The notes under the pieces: model-generated
Databases searched by the model: none
What the model saw: the letters and a program-made list of their open reading frames with translations, nothing else
What the model was told of the DNA's origin: nothing
Shown: piece by piece, positions 6,464-16,400 of the stretch
Layout: the number at the start of each line of letters is the position of its first letter
How positions within the stretch are numbered: the stretch's first letter is position 1
Assembly (NCBI RefSeq): GCF_900103985.1
Contig: NZ_FNIE01000004.1
Span: 186,001-250,000 of the forward strand
Source: Actinacidiphila guanduensis
Lineage (GTDB): Bacteria > Actinomycetota > Actinomycetes > Streptomycetales > Streptomycetaceae
DNA length: 64,000 bases
Direction: 5' to 3'
Translations under genes and position numbers: made by a program

Positions 6464-9400
6464 TTACCAGTGGAAGAGGTGGGACACCGTGTCGATGCCC
6501 TTGTTGAGGAGGTCGTCGCCGACGTAGGCGGCGCCCGCGCCGATCAGCGCCCCGGCCACGACGCCCACCGGTCCGGCCCATACGCCCAGTTCCGCCCCTG
6601 TCTCGCCGCCGACCAACATACCGCCCATCGTTCCGCCGAACAGACCGGCACCGGCGTTGACCCCGGAGTCCCCGACGCCGACCGCCGCGGTGCGGAAGGC
6701 GTCGTGCGAGGAGTTCCACTCGCCGTAGGCCGACACGCCGCCGCCCAGCAGGGACAGCCCGTAGCCGCCCGTCTTCACGTACTTGCCCGCGCTGGACAGG
6801 CCCTGGCTCTTCTGCAGGGTGCTCGCGGCGAGCCGGTCGGCCGCCTCCTGGCTCATGTTCTTCATCAGCCCGCTGTCGGGCGGCGGTTGGGAGGCGGCAC
6901 GGTACAGCGGGGACAGCAGCGGTCCCTTGGCGGCTCCGCGGGCGGCCGGCACCAGCGAGACGCCCACGCTGCTGGCGATGTCGGTGACGTTGGCGATGGT
7001 GCAGCCGGGCCCGGTGCAGTAGGGCGACAGGTACCAGGGGACGGTGCCGTTCTGCGCTGCGGGCGAGGTCAGGTGCGAGCTGTGGGTGCCGCACGGGTCG
7101 ATGAGGACGTAGTCGCAGCCGTTGCCCGGTGCCGCGGCGGGCGGGGCGAAGGGCCCGTACGGGGTGGAGCCCACACCGCCGTTGCTGTTGATGGGGTAGC
7201 TCCCGCCGCCACCGCCGCCACTGTTTCCGCCGCCTCCGCCCCCTCCGCCACCGCCGCTGCCGCCGCTGTGCCCGCCGCCCTCCTGCTGCCGGATGCACTG
7301 CTCGACCTCCGCGGTGGAGCCGTTGCACCCGGTGTCCGGGTCGTACAGCCGCTTGCCGGTCGGGTCGCTGTTGGTGACCGGGTTGTCGCCGGCGTAGCCG
7401 TAGCCGTTGAGCTCCTGCGGGCTCGTGGCCTCGAAGAGCGGGTCCAGGCTGATGAACCGCCCGGTCGCGGGGTCGTACTGGCGCGCGCCTACGATCGTCA
7501 GCCCGGTGTCGGCGTCGGTGGGCTTGTCGAGGAACCCGCGGTTGTCCACCCAGCCGGTCGTGGTGCCGCGTGGTGCGCCGTAGGGCGTGAGCAGCCGCCA
7601 CTGCGGGTGCTGGAACGTCGAGTCGAGGTAGAAGCCGTTCGTGCCGTGCTGGTCGGCGAACTCGTAGCCGTAGGAGGCGGAGCCGCCGCCTGTGCTGCCG
7701 GTGCGCACCGCCGTGCCGCCGCCGGGCAGCTGGTAGTAGCGGGTGCCGGAGACAGTGCCGGTCCCGGTGTCCAGGGTGAGCTGCTCGCCGGGCAGGTAGA
7801 GCGTGGTGGCGCCCGGGTCCTGCTCCAGCAGGACACTGCCGTCGGCGTCGTGGACGAAGTGGCTGTCGCCCTTGGTGCCACCGGTGATGCCGGTGAGCTG
7901 CTGGGCGTCGTTCCAGGTGAGCGTCTGGGTGCCGGTGCCCGGCGCCGTGCGGGTCGTCATGTCGCCGTCGGCGTCGTAGCCGTAGGAGGTGGCGCCGGTG
8001 GGCGCGCCGCTGGTGGAGGTCAGGGTGTGCGGCTGGCCGCCGCCGTTGCCGTCGTAGGCGTAGCCGGTGGTGGTGTCGGCGCCGCCGGTGGTGGAGTGGT
8101 CGGTCTCGCCCATGCGGTTGCCGAGCGCGTCCAGGCTCCACTGGGTCCAGTAGGCGCCGGAGGGGTCGGCGTTGTCGCCGACGGTGGCGCTGGCCCCCGG
8201 GGTCGGAGTGGCGGAGCAGGAGTCGGTGGCGGTCCAGGCCTGGGTGAGCCGGTCGAGGCCGTCGAACTGGTAGCACTGCGTCTCGGCGCTGCTCGGCGAG
8301 GCCATCCGGGTGTCGGACTGCTGGGTGATGTTGCCCGACAGGTCGTAGGTGTAGTGCGTCTCGTCCACGGCGGAGGGCGTGCCGACGGTCCGGGTGACGA
8401 GCTGGTCGGTGGCCTTGCCGGTGTGCGGGTCGTAGGTCTGGGTGACGGCCGCGGTGCTGGTCCCGGTGCCCAGCGTCTCCTGTGTGGCGCGGCTGAAGGC
8501 GTCGTAGGAGGTGGACGCGGCGTAGGTGTTGAGGCCGCCGATGGCGCTGGGCAGGTCGAGGGCGCCGGTGTAGCCGTGCGAGACGGTCTCGGCGCCCAGG
8601 CCGCCGGCGGCCTGGAAGGTGCTCTTGGCGGGCAGCCCGGCGGTGGTGCTGTAAGTGTCGGAGAAGCTGTACGTCCCGGCGAGCGCGCCGGTCGCCGCCG
8701 AGGCCGGCACGGTGACCGTCTCGCCGAGGGATTCACCGAAGACGTTGAAGCCCTTGGCCTGCGTGGTGTAGGCCTGCCCGCCGGAGTACGCGGTCTGCGT
8801 GGTGACCTCGCCGACCGGGTCGCTCATGCCGGGCACGGCGCCATCGGAGTTGTCGTACACCCAGGCGGCGATCTCGTTGCCGGTTACGCCGGGCACCTGA
8901 TGGTCGGTGTCGGAGTCGAAGCTGCCGGTCTTGCGGCCGAGGGCGTCGTAGCTGTAGCTGACGGTGTCGCCGCGGGCGTCGGTGGTCTGGCTGATGTTGC
9001 CGGCCCGGTCGTAGCGCAGGTGGGTGGTGCCGGCGTCGGGGTCCTGCTTGGTGGTGATCTGCCCGAGCAGGTCGTAGGTGTTGGTCCAGGTGGAGCCGCC
9101 GGTGGTGGTGGCGGACTGGTTGCCGTGGCCGTCGAAGCCGTAGACGGTGGCCTGCCGGGTGCCGCCGGTGAGGTAGGAGACGCCGTCGAAGGGGTCGGCG
9201 GCCGGGTGCAGGGTGGGCGCGGCGGTGTACTCGTCGAGTTCGGCGGTGCGGCCGAGCGGGTCGGTGACGGTGGCCTCAGTGATGCCGCCGGCCGGCGGGA
9301 TGGTGGTGGTGCGGTCGCCGTTGTAGACGGTGCGGGTAGCGGAGACGGGCTGGTTGTCCTTCTCGGACTGGTCCAGGACGGTGCGGCCGAGGCCGTCGTA

Positions 9401-12400
9401 GGAGAAGTAGTCCTGGTTGGGGACCTCGTCCTTCAGGTCGGCGGCCGAGGCGAGGGTGGTGCCGGGGCCGGTCGCGGGGTCCCACCAGCCGTTGTAGGTG
9501 GCGTACTTCCAGCCGCGGGTGTCGTAGAAGGTGTCGGTGACCAGGCGGCCGCCCTGCGGGGTCGCGGTCTGGGTCTGCCGGGTGCGCAGCAGGGCGTCGT
9601 AGATCGTGGTGGAGGCGGTGTAGCCGGAGGCGTCGTTGAGCTTCTCGGTGGTCACCGCGGTGTCGCCGGTGTTGGAGACGGTGTAGGCGTAGGTGTCGTC
9701 GGCGGGCAGGGTGGTGGCCCGCGAGTGGTTCCACACGGCGGTGGTGCGGCCCAGCGTGTCGTACTGGACGGTGGTGACCACGCCGTTGGCGTCGGTGGCG
9801 GTGCGGGTCAGGCCGCGGGCGGGGTCCAGGGTGGTGGCGGAGCTCTGGCCGAGGGGGTTGGTGGTGGTCGTCGCGGTGGGCACGCCAACGCTGTTGTCGG
9901 TGTAGACGGTGCCGGTCTTGTTGCCCGCCGCGTCGTAGGAGGCGGTGGCGCGGCCGCGCGCGTCGTAGACGGCGGCCTTGGTGGTCTGCCAGGTGAAGGC
10001 GCCGCCGGTGTAGTCCGAGGCGGTCTGCTGGACGGAGACCTCGCCGGTGGTGGGGGCGGTGGTCTGCGGGAAGGCGGGGGTGGCCGGCTGCGGCCAGGTG
10101 GTGGCGAGCGCGGCGTCGTCGTAGAAGGTGCGGGTCGCGGAGACCACCTGCGCGGGGCGGTCCACGTCGGTGGGCGCGGTCAGGGAGTTGAGGGCGGCGG
10201 GGACGCTGGGGGTGGCGCCCTCGGTGAAGCCGCCGCAGGCGACGGAGTCCTTCTCGGTGCTCGCGGTGAGCCCGGCGAGGTTCTCGGCGGTGTTCACCGG
10301 GGCGTAGGTGGTGCGGGTGCAGGTGTCGTAGGCGGGGCTGACCGGGACGGTGTGGGTGTACACGGTGGTGGCCAGGCCGAAGTCGGGGTCGGTGACGCCG
10401 GTGTCGTAGGTGGTGTCGGTCTCGGTGTCCTGCCAGGTCGTGGTGCCACCGTCGGTGACGGCCTGGCGGGTGAAGGTCTCGGCGGGCTGGACCATGGTGG
10501 CCACGAGATCGGGCAGTCCGGTGCGGTCGCGGGTCGCGGTGGGCGCGGAGATCCAGTACGAGGTGATGGTGGAGTGGTCGACAGGACCGCCGTCGCCGAG
10601 GCGGGCGGTGGACTCCAGTGTCTCGCCCTGGAGTTGGTCGGCGTCCTCGTGCTTGCCGCCCTGGGAGTCGGTGAGGGTGACGTCGGTGGAGTCGTTGTCG
10701 TCCGACATCCCCTGGTAGTACGTCGTCTCGTCGAGGGTCTGCGGGTCGTTGACGCCGTCGCCGGTGCGGGTCTGCACGTCCTGGAAGCCGCGGAACTGGC
10801 CGTAGGTGCGGTACTTGGCCTTCACGACCTCGTCGTCGTCGAAGTGCCAGGCGGGGTGCGCGTAGTGGTAGGAGGTGGCCTCGATCGGGGCACCGCCGGT
10901 GGGGTCGGTCTGGGTGACCTTCTCCACGTCGTACTTGTTGAACCAGTCCAGGATCGGGGCGCTGTAGCCCTGGGGGGTCCAGTACACCGGGTAGCAGGAG
11001 GAGGTGTTGGCCGAGGGGGTGACGGTGACCGGGGCGGAGCAGGCGGCGGTCCTGCCGTACTGCACGCCGATCACCGAGCCGGTCTCGGTGGTCACGGTGC
11101 CGATCCGGTACCGGTAGAGCGGCGGGAGGCCGTCGGTGACGGTGTCCACCCGGTTCTGCAGGTCCTGCATGCCGAACTGCACGGGCGGCAGCGCCTTCGC
11201 GGTGCTCGGTCCGCCGCCGCCGGTGTCCTGGCCGGTGTGGGTGATCGAGGACAGCCACAAGGTGGCGTTGCCGTCGCCGGAGACCGGCAGGGTCTGACTC
11301 AGCGCCCAGGAGTCGACGGGCGCGAGCGCGGAGGTGGCAGTGGAGTACTGGAGGGTGGCGATGGTGGTCAGACGCACCGTGGAGAAGAACGAGGGGGCGT
11401 GGGCGGTGCAGGTGGCGCCGGAGGCGCACACCAGGTCGTAGGGCACGTCGGGCCAGTTGGCCTTCGTGCTGCTGCCGAGCGGGTCGCAGGTGCCGGTCGT
11501 GCAGCGGTCGCCGGTGGTGAACTGGACGCGGTCGGGCACGGTGCCGTAGGCGCCGGGATCGGTGAACCCGTAGTCGATGTGGTCGAGGTGGGAGTCGCGG
11601 ATGTAGGCGACGTTGTGCGCGCCCTTGTCCTCGCCGTAGTAGTTGGTGTTCTGCTTGTAGTAGTACGCCATCGCGTCGCCATGGACATCGGTGACGTAGT
11701 CGAGGTTCCAGCGGTAGGCCATGTCGCAGACGGACGAGGTGAATCCGGCGGAGTCGTAGCAGGGGTCGCCGGAGTGCGCGGAGTAGACCGGCATCCAGTC
11801 CACCGAGTCGGTGGTGGGCTTGCCCGCCGACCAGCCGGGCAGTTCGTTGCGGCCGAAGGTGTAGGCGGTGCCGTCCTGTTCGGTCACCGTCCAGTAGTCG
11901 GTGTTGTACGTGCCCTGGCCGAGGCCGGAGCCGGTGACGTGCTTGACGACCTCGCCGTTGTCGTCCTGCGGCTTCCACACCTTCTTGGCCGCGTCCCACA
12001 CCAGCGAGGAGGACGAGCCGTTGAGCGAGATGGTCAGCACCGGGCCGTCGTAGCACTCGTCGGGGGTCGAGACCGGCGAGGCGGTGCCCTCCGGGCTGTC
12101 GCTGCAGGAGGTGAAGCTCTGCTCGATGTAGGACTGCGGCGTGTTCCAGCCGTCGCCCACCCAGGACGACTGCGCCTGTGTGGCGGAGGTCTGGCCGTCC
12201 ACCGAGCCGGAGTCGTAGCTCAGTTCGGCCTTGGGCACGAGGCTGGAGGCGGCCGGCGGTGTGGTGAGCGGATAGGTGTAGGTGAAGGAGCCGGAGGAGC
12301 CGCCGCTGGACCAGGAGCCGGACGGCTTGAGCGTGGTGGCCCCGTAGGTGCCGGACGGGCCGCCGCCGTCGCCCTCCCCGGTGCCGGAGACGGCGGCCAG

Positions 12401-13168
12401 GACGAGGGGGCTCGCGTGTGACGTGGCGTCAACTGCACCCGTCAGCGCGATGGTTGCCGAAAGCGCCTTGCCCGCCGTGTCGTTGCGGGAGTCGAGCGGC
12501 TTCTGGGTGCGGCAGGCGGCGAGCTGCGGCGTGGTCAGGGCGCAGGCCGGGAGTTGTACGAGGTGCAGGCGGGAGCCGTAATCGCCGCCGTACGCCTGGG
12601 CGAACGAGGAGTAGTCGAGGCCGACTCGGGCCGTGCCATGGCCGGCGCCGACGGGGGTGACCGTGAACAGGACGTCCACGCCGGCGCGGGTGGCGGCGGT
12701 GCGGGTGCGCATCGCGACGTCGGCGCTCGCCGGGCCGGCGTAGGCGGCGTGCTTCGGCGTGGCGGCGCGAAGCGTGACGGGCACGGCGGTGGTGGCGGGC
12801 GGCGCCGAACGGCCCGGCGCCTTCGGGGAAGTCCCGCCGGCTGCGGCCGAACTCCCCGAGGACGTCGCCGAGTCGGCCACCGGCACCCGCGCTGTCCCCA
12901 CCGCCGGGAAGTGCGTCCTCGTCGCCCGGTAGGGCGTGCCCTTCGTGTTCCTCGCCGGGGCGATGTGCGGCACCACGGACGTGACATGCCTGACCGACGG
13001 CGCCCGCGGCGCCGGGGGCGCCGCGGTGTGCGCCTGCTGCACGGCGGCCGCCGAGGCGGTCTCCGCGTAGGCAGCACCCCCTGTGCAGAAGGCCATCACG
13101 GCCAGCAGGACGACCAGCCAGCGCGACCGCGCACGGCGCAGCGCGCGCACTTCCCCACCCCACGACAT
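6464..13168 (-). CDS. Secreted RHS/YD-repeat protein, probable polymorphic toxin with glycine-zipper C-terminus
   Basis: A 2234-residue protein from ATG 13168 (MSWGGEVRALRRARSRW, then a hydrophobic signal segment ending around AAYAETASA). After a proline/alanine-rich region comes the SpvB-like start of RHS proteins (SSGSFTYTYPL, WVGDGWN), then dozens of YD repeats (for example TYDALGR, YDRAGN, TSYDAFSRATQETLG) through about residue 1900, and the RHS core closure RFISLDPLFEATSPQELNGY with AGDNPVTNSDPTGK. Beyond it the variable region holds a poly-glycine/serine linker, a cysteine-containing stretch, and the last ~105 residues, rich in G-x-x-x-G (VNAGAGLFGGTMGGMLVGG, GVVAGALIGAGAAYVGDD), ending FHW. 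In known systems the core forms a shell that encloses the C-terminal toxin. A nuclease or deaminase motif is absent; pore formation is my inference. The ATG at 13168 fits the signal peptide better than the start 63 bp upstream. Confidence 0.92.
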   Translation of the reverse strand: MSWGGEVRALRRARSRWLVVLLAVMAFCTGGAAYAETASAAAVQQAHTAAPPAPRAPSVRHVTSVVPHIAPARNTKGTPYRATRTHFPAVGTARVPVADSATSSGSSAAAGGTSPKAPGRSAPPATTAVPVTLRAATPKHAAYAGPASADVAMRTRTAATRAGVDVLFTVTPVGAGHGTARVGLDYSSFAQAYGGDYGSRLHLVQLPACALTTPQLAACRTQKPLDSRNDTAGKALSATIALTGAVDATSHASPLVLAAVSGTGEGDGGGPSGTYGATTLKPSGSWSSGGSSGSFTYTYPLTTPPAASSLVPKAELSYDSGSVDGQTSATQAQSSWVGDGWNTPQSYIEQSFTSCSDSPEGTASPVSTPDECYDGPVLTISLNGSSSSLVWDAAKKVWKPQDDNGEVVKHVTGSGLGQGTYNTDYWTVTEQDGTAYTFGRNELPGWSAGKPTTDSVDWMPVYSAHSGDPCYDSAGFTSSVCDMAYRWNLDYVTDVHGDAMAYYYKQNTNYYGEDKGAHNVAYIRDSHLDHIDYGFTDPGAYGTVPDRVQFTTGDRCTTGTCDPLGSSTKANWPDVPYDLVCASGATCTAHAPSFFSTVRLTTIATLQYSTATSALAPVDSWALSQTLPVSGDGNATLWLSSITHTGQDTGGGGPSTAKALPPVQFGMQDLQNRVDTVTDGLPPLYRYRIGTVTTETGSVIGVQYGRTAACSAPVTVTPSANTSSCYPVYWTPQGYSAPILDWFNKYDVEKVTQTDPTGGAPIEATSYHYAHPAWHFDDDEVVKAKYRTYGQFRGFQDVQTRTGDGVNDPQTLDETTYYQGMSDDNDSTDVTLTDSQGGKHEDADQLQGETLESTARLGDGGPVDHSTITSYWISAPTATRDRTGLPDLVATMVQPAETFTRQAVTDGGTTTWQDTETDTTYDTGVTDPDFGLATTVYTHTVPVSPAYDTCTRTTYAPVNTAENLAGLTASTEKDSVACGGFTEGATPSVPAALNSLTAPTDVDRPAQVVSATRTFYDDAALATTWPQPATPAFPQTTAPTTGEVSVQQTASDYTGGAFTWQTTKAAVYDARGRATASYDAAGNKTGTVYTDNSVGVPTATTTTNPLGQSSATTLDPARGLTRTATDANGVVTTVQYDTLGRTTAVWNHSRATTLPADDTYAYTVSNTGDTAVTTEKLNDASGYTASTTIYDALLRTRQTQTATPQGGRLVTDTFYDTRGWKYATYNGWWDPATGPGTTLASAADLKDEVPNQDYFSYDGLGRTVLDQSEKDNQPVSATRTVYNGDRTTTIPPAGGITEATVTDPLGRTAELDEYTAAPTLHPAADPFDGVSYLTGGTRQATVYGFDGHGNQSATTTGGSTWTNTYDLLGQITTKQDPDAGTTHLRYDRAGNISQTTDARGDTVSYSYDALGRKTGSFDSDTDHQVPGVTGNEIAAWVYDNSDGAVPGMSDPVGEVTTQTAYSGGQAYTTQAKGFNVFGESLGETVTVPASAATGALAGTYSFSDTYSTTAGLPAKSTFQAAGGLGAETVSHGYTGALDLPSAIGGLNTYAASTSYDAFSRATQETLGTGTSTAAVTQTYDPHTGKATDQLVTRTVGTPSAVDETHYTYDLSGNITQQSDTRMASPSSAETQCYQFDGLDRLTQAWTATDSCSATPTPGASATVGDNADPSGAYWTQWSLDALGNRMGETDHSTTGGADTTTGYAYDGNGGGQPHTLTSTSGAPTGATSYGYDADGDMTTRTAPGTGTQTLTWNDAQQLTGITGGTKGDSHFVHDADGSVLLEQDPGATTLYLPGEQLTLDTGTGTVSGTRYYQLPGGGTAVRTGSTGGGSASYGYEFADQHGTNGFYLDSTFQHPQWRLLTPYGAPRGTTTGWVDNRGFLDKPTDADTGLTIVGARQYDPATGRFISLDPLFEATSPQELNGYGYAGDNPVTNSDPTGKRLYDPDTGCNGSTAEVEQCIRQQEGGGHSGGSGGGGGGGGGGNSGGGGGGSYPINSNGGVGSTPYGPFAPPAAAPGNGCDYVLIDPCGTHSSHLTSPAAQNGTVPWYLSPYCTGPGCTIANVTDIASSVGVSLVPAARGAAKGPLLSPLYRAASQPPPDSGLMKNMSQEAADRLAASTLQKSQGLSSAGKYVKTGGYGLSLLGGGVSAYGEWNSSHDAFRTAAVGVGDSGVNAGAGLFGGTMGGMLVGGETGAELGVWAGPVGVVAGALIGAGAAYVGDDLLNKGIDTVSHLFHW

Positions 13169-13485
13169 CAACTGGACTCCCCCATAGCCAACACAAAGCG
13201 GCCGAACACAGAAGTGACGCAAGAAGTGCACCGCATGCCCACGAGGGCAGCGATGAGCAAGATTTCACGAGTGCGGCAGCGGCGGCCACTCGGGGAATGG
13301 CAAAAAGCTGGCAACGTCCCCGCCCGAATACCTGACAAGTCACCACAAGACGGCAGCCGATCGTCCCATCCGCCACTCGCGGAACGGCCGAGGGGAAATT
13401 GACACTGGAGGCGGACGGGCCGCTCCCTTACCGTTGCCGACTGTCCGGGGGCGTCGGGCCCCCGATGGAAGGGGGGCGACTTTCC
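13169..13485. other. Divergent intergenic region between the RHS and LamG genes
   Basis: 317 bp that must hold both promoters. A consensus -35-like TTGACA lies at 13399-13404 on the plus strand but no good -10 follows at 16-19 bp. The stretch 13465-13480 supplies a strong Shine-Dalgarno (GGAAGGGGGG) for the LamG gene. No small gene with convincing coding character was seen. Confidence 0.5.
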
Positions 13486-16400
13486 GTGAACGGACTCCGC
13501 AGCCGCCGCAGAACATCCCGCGGCCGCCGCCTGCTTGGCGCACTTGCCGTGTTCGGCCTGCTCACCGGGGGTGCCTCGGCGCTCGCCGCACCCGCGGGCG
13601 CCACCGCGCCCGGCGGCCACGCCGGCCGTAACGCACCGCGCGCCTCCGCCCGCGCGGCGGAGGACGGAATCGGCACGCAGGCGGCGCTCGCCCGTGCTTC
13701 CGCTTCCGGAAAAGCCGTTGCGGTCACTTCCGCGACAACCGCGACAAGTACGGTCACCGCGAATCCGAATGGCACCCTGACCGTGCGCCAATTCACGATT
13801 CCGGTTCGCAAGAAGATCGGCGGAAAGTGGAAGGGCCTCGACCCGACTTTGCGGCGTACCGCGGACGGGCGGATTTCACCCGCGGTCTCGACCGGCGGGA
13901 TCGACTTCTCGCCCGGCGGCAGCGGGCCGCTGGCGACGATGAGCGCGGGCACGTCCTCGCTGTCCTTCACGCTGCCGATGCGCCTGCCCGCGCCCCGGCT
14001 CTCCGGTGCGACGGCCACCTACCCGGACGTCCTCGACGGCGTGGACCTGTCGGTCACCGCGGACGAGCAGGGCGGCTTCTCCGAGGTCCTGGTCGTGAAG
14101 GACGCCGCCGCGGCGGCCGACCCCGAGCTGCGCTCGCTGACGCTGGCCACCAAGGCGCACGGCGTGCGCCTCTCGGCGGACGCCACCGGGAACGTCGCCG
14201 CCAAGGACCGCACCGGACGCCCGGTGTTCACGGCCACCGCTCCGCGCGTGTGGGACTCGGCAACGGACGCCGCCGCGCCCCAGGCACCGACGAGCACCGG
14301 CAAGAGCGCCGCCGGCGACCCGGCCAAGGGGTCCGCCGCGAGCACGTCGGCGGGCCCCCCGACGGGACAGGCCGTGACCGACCCCCTGACCGGCACCGCC
14401 GTCGATGCCGCCAGCGGCCTGCCGCTGCGCTCCTCCCCCGCCGCGCCCGGCGAGCACGCCCACACCGCCGCCCTGAAGCTCGCCGCGAAGACCGCGGGCA
14501 TCACCCTGACTCCCCCGGCCGCTCTGCTCGGCGCCCCCTCCACGGTGTACCCGGTCTACATCGACCCCACCTTCACCGCGCCCTCCGCAAGCAGCTCGCT
14601 GCAGGCCTGGACGCAGACCAACTCCTACTACCACAGCGCGAGTTACTGGAAGTCGGGCGACCTGCTGCGGGTCGGCTACCAGGACTGGCAGGAGCCGACC
14701 TTCAAGGCCCGCTCGTTCGTGCAGATCTCGGTGCCCTCGAAGATCTACGGCGCCACCGTGCTGTCCTCGCAGCTGAACTTCACCGAGGAGTGGTCGCCCT
14801 CCTGCACCGCCACCGGCGTGCAGCTGTGGAAGTCCTCCGGCATCTCCTCGGGCACCACGTACGACAACCCGCCGACGCTGAGCAGCGAGATCGACAGCGC
14901 GACGGTCGCGCACGGCCATGACTCCTCCTGCCCCGCGGCGGGTGTCGGCTTCGACATCGGCAGCGCCATGCAGAGCGCGGCCACCGCGAAGTCGGCGAGC
15001 CTGACCTTCGGCCTGCGCGCCTCGGACGAGTCGGACGCGTACGGCTGGAAGGAGTTCTCCGACAAGGTGAGCGTCAGCACCACCTACGACCACGCGCCCA
15101 CCGTGCCCAACACCATGAGCACCTCGCCAGTCACCTCCTGCACCACCAGCACGGTCGGCGACGGCGATGTGACGCTGCATGTCAAGGCGTCCGACCCGGA
15201 CGGCGGCACGGTCGGCGTGGCGTTCTCCGCGGTGAACCACGCCACCGGCGCCACCGTGGCGAGCAGCAGCTCCGGTTCGCTGACCGCGTCCTCGGGCAGC
15301 ACCTTCTCGCTGAAGATCCCCAAGGCGACACTGGAGAGCACCGCGAGCATCAAGGCGCTGCAGATCGACTGGAAGGCCCAGGACACCGACTTCCACTTCA
15401 CCAGCGCCTGGAGCAGGACCTGCTCCTTCACCTTCGACCCCAGCAGGCCCGGCGCACCCGTGATCACCCTGCCGAACACCTCGGCCGAGTGCCCGGTGAC
15501 GCCGCCAGCCGACGACAGCACCGACCCGCCGACGGTCGGCACCATCGGCAGCCACTGCTCGTTCACGATCAGCCCCGACCCGGGCGGCGCCGTCACCCCG
15601 ACGGCGTACGTCTACCAGCTCAACGGCGGGCCCGCGCACACGCTCGGCGCCTCCAGCGGGCGGATCGTGCTGACCCCCGAGCGGTTCACCAACACCCTCA
15701 CGGTCACGAGCCTTTCGGCCGGCGCGAACTACGGCGACACCGCGAGCCTGGTCTTCGACTCCGCGACGCCGCAGAGCGCGGCCGCCGACGGCGACCTGAC
15801 CGGCCAGGGCACCCCCGACCTGCTGGAGGTGGGCGCCAAGTCCGTCAACGGGCTGCCCTCGGGGCTGTGGATGGCCACCGGCCAGGCCGGTCCCGGCCAC
15901 AGCGGCAACGGCCACGTGGACTCCGCCGCCACGGACATCGGCATGTACGGCAGCGGCGTCGACGCCGACAGCGCCACCGGATTCGGCACCCCGGCCGACT
16001 ACGACGGGGCGATCGCCTTCACCGGGCTGTTCACCCGCGACAACCTCCAGGACGTGCTGGTCTACTACCCCTCCGGCCCGCACGCGGGCACCGGCGAGAT
16101 CCTGCACGGCAACGGCGACGGCTCCGCGCTGGACGCCGGCAACCCCGCCGACATCCTCTCCGGCTCGCTGGACGACCCGTTCGGCGACGCGCCACTCCAA
16201 CTCGCCGACGCCGACGGCGTCACGGGCGACAACTCCGGCGGCCAGAGCGCCTATCCGGACCTGATCGGCATCTCCGGCGACACCACCAACGGTTACTACC
16301 TCAACCTCTACACCGGCGACACCGGCACCGTCGGCTCCTACGGCAGCGGCCCCGGCGGCGTCGACAACTCCCTTCCGCTGCTGACGACTGCGACCCCCAC

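Noticed and set aside
7200..7270. CCGCCGCCnCC repeats resembling a tandem or CRISPR-like array
   Set aside because: This is the coding sequence of the glycine/serine linker in the RHS C-terminal region; repeats are short and irregular with no spacers.
6431..12421. A 1996-codon open frame on the plus strand opposite the RHS gene
   Set aside because: Valine/glycine-rich low-complexity translation without any family motif; it mirrors the GC-biased third codon positions of the RHS gene on the other strand.
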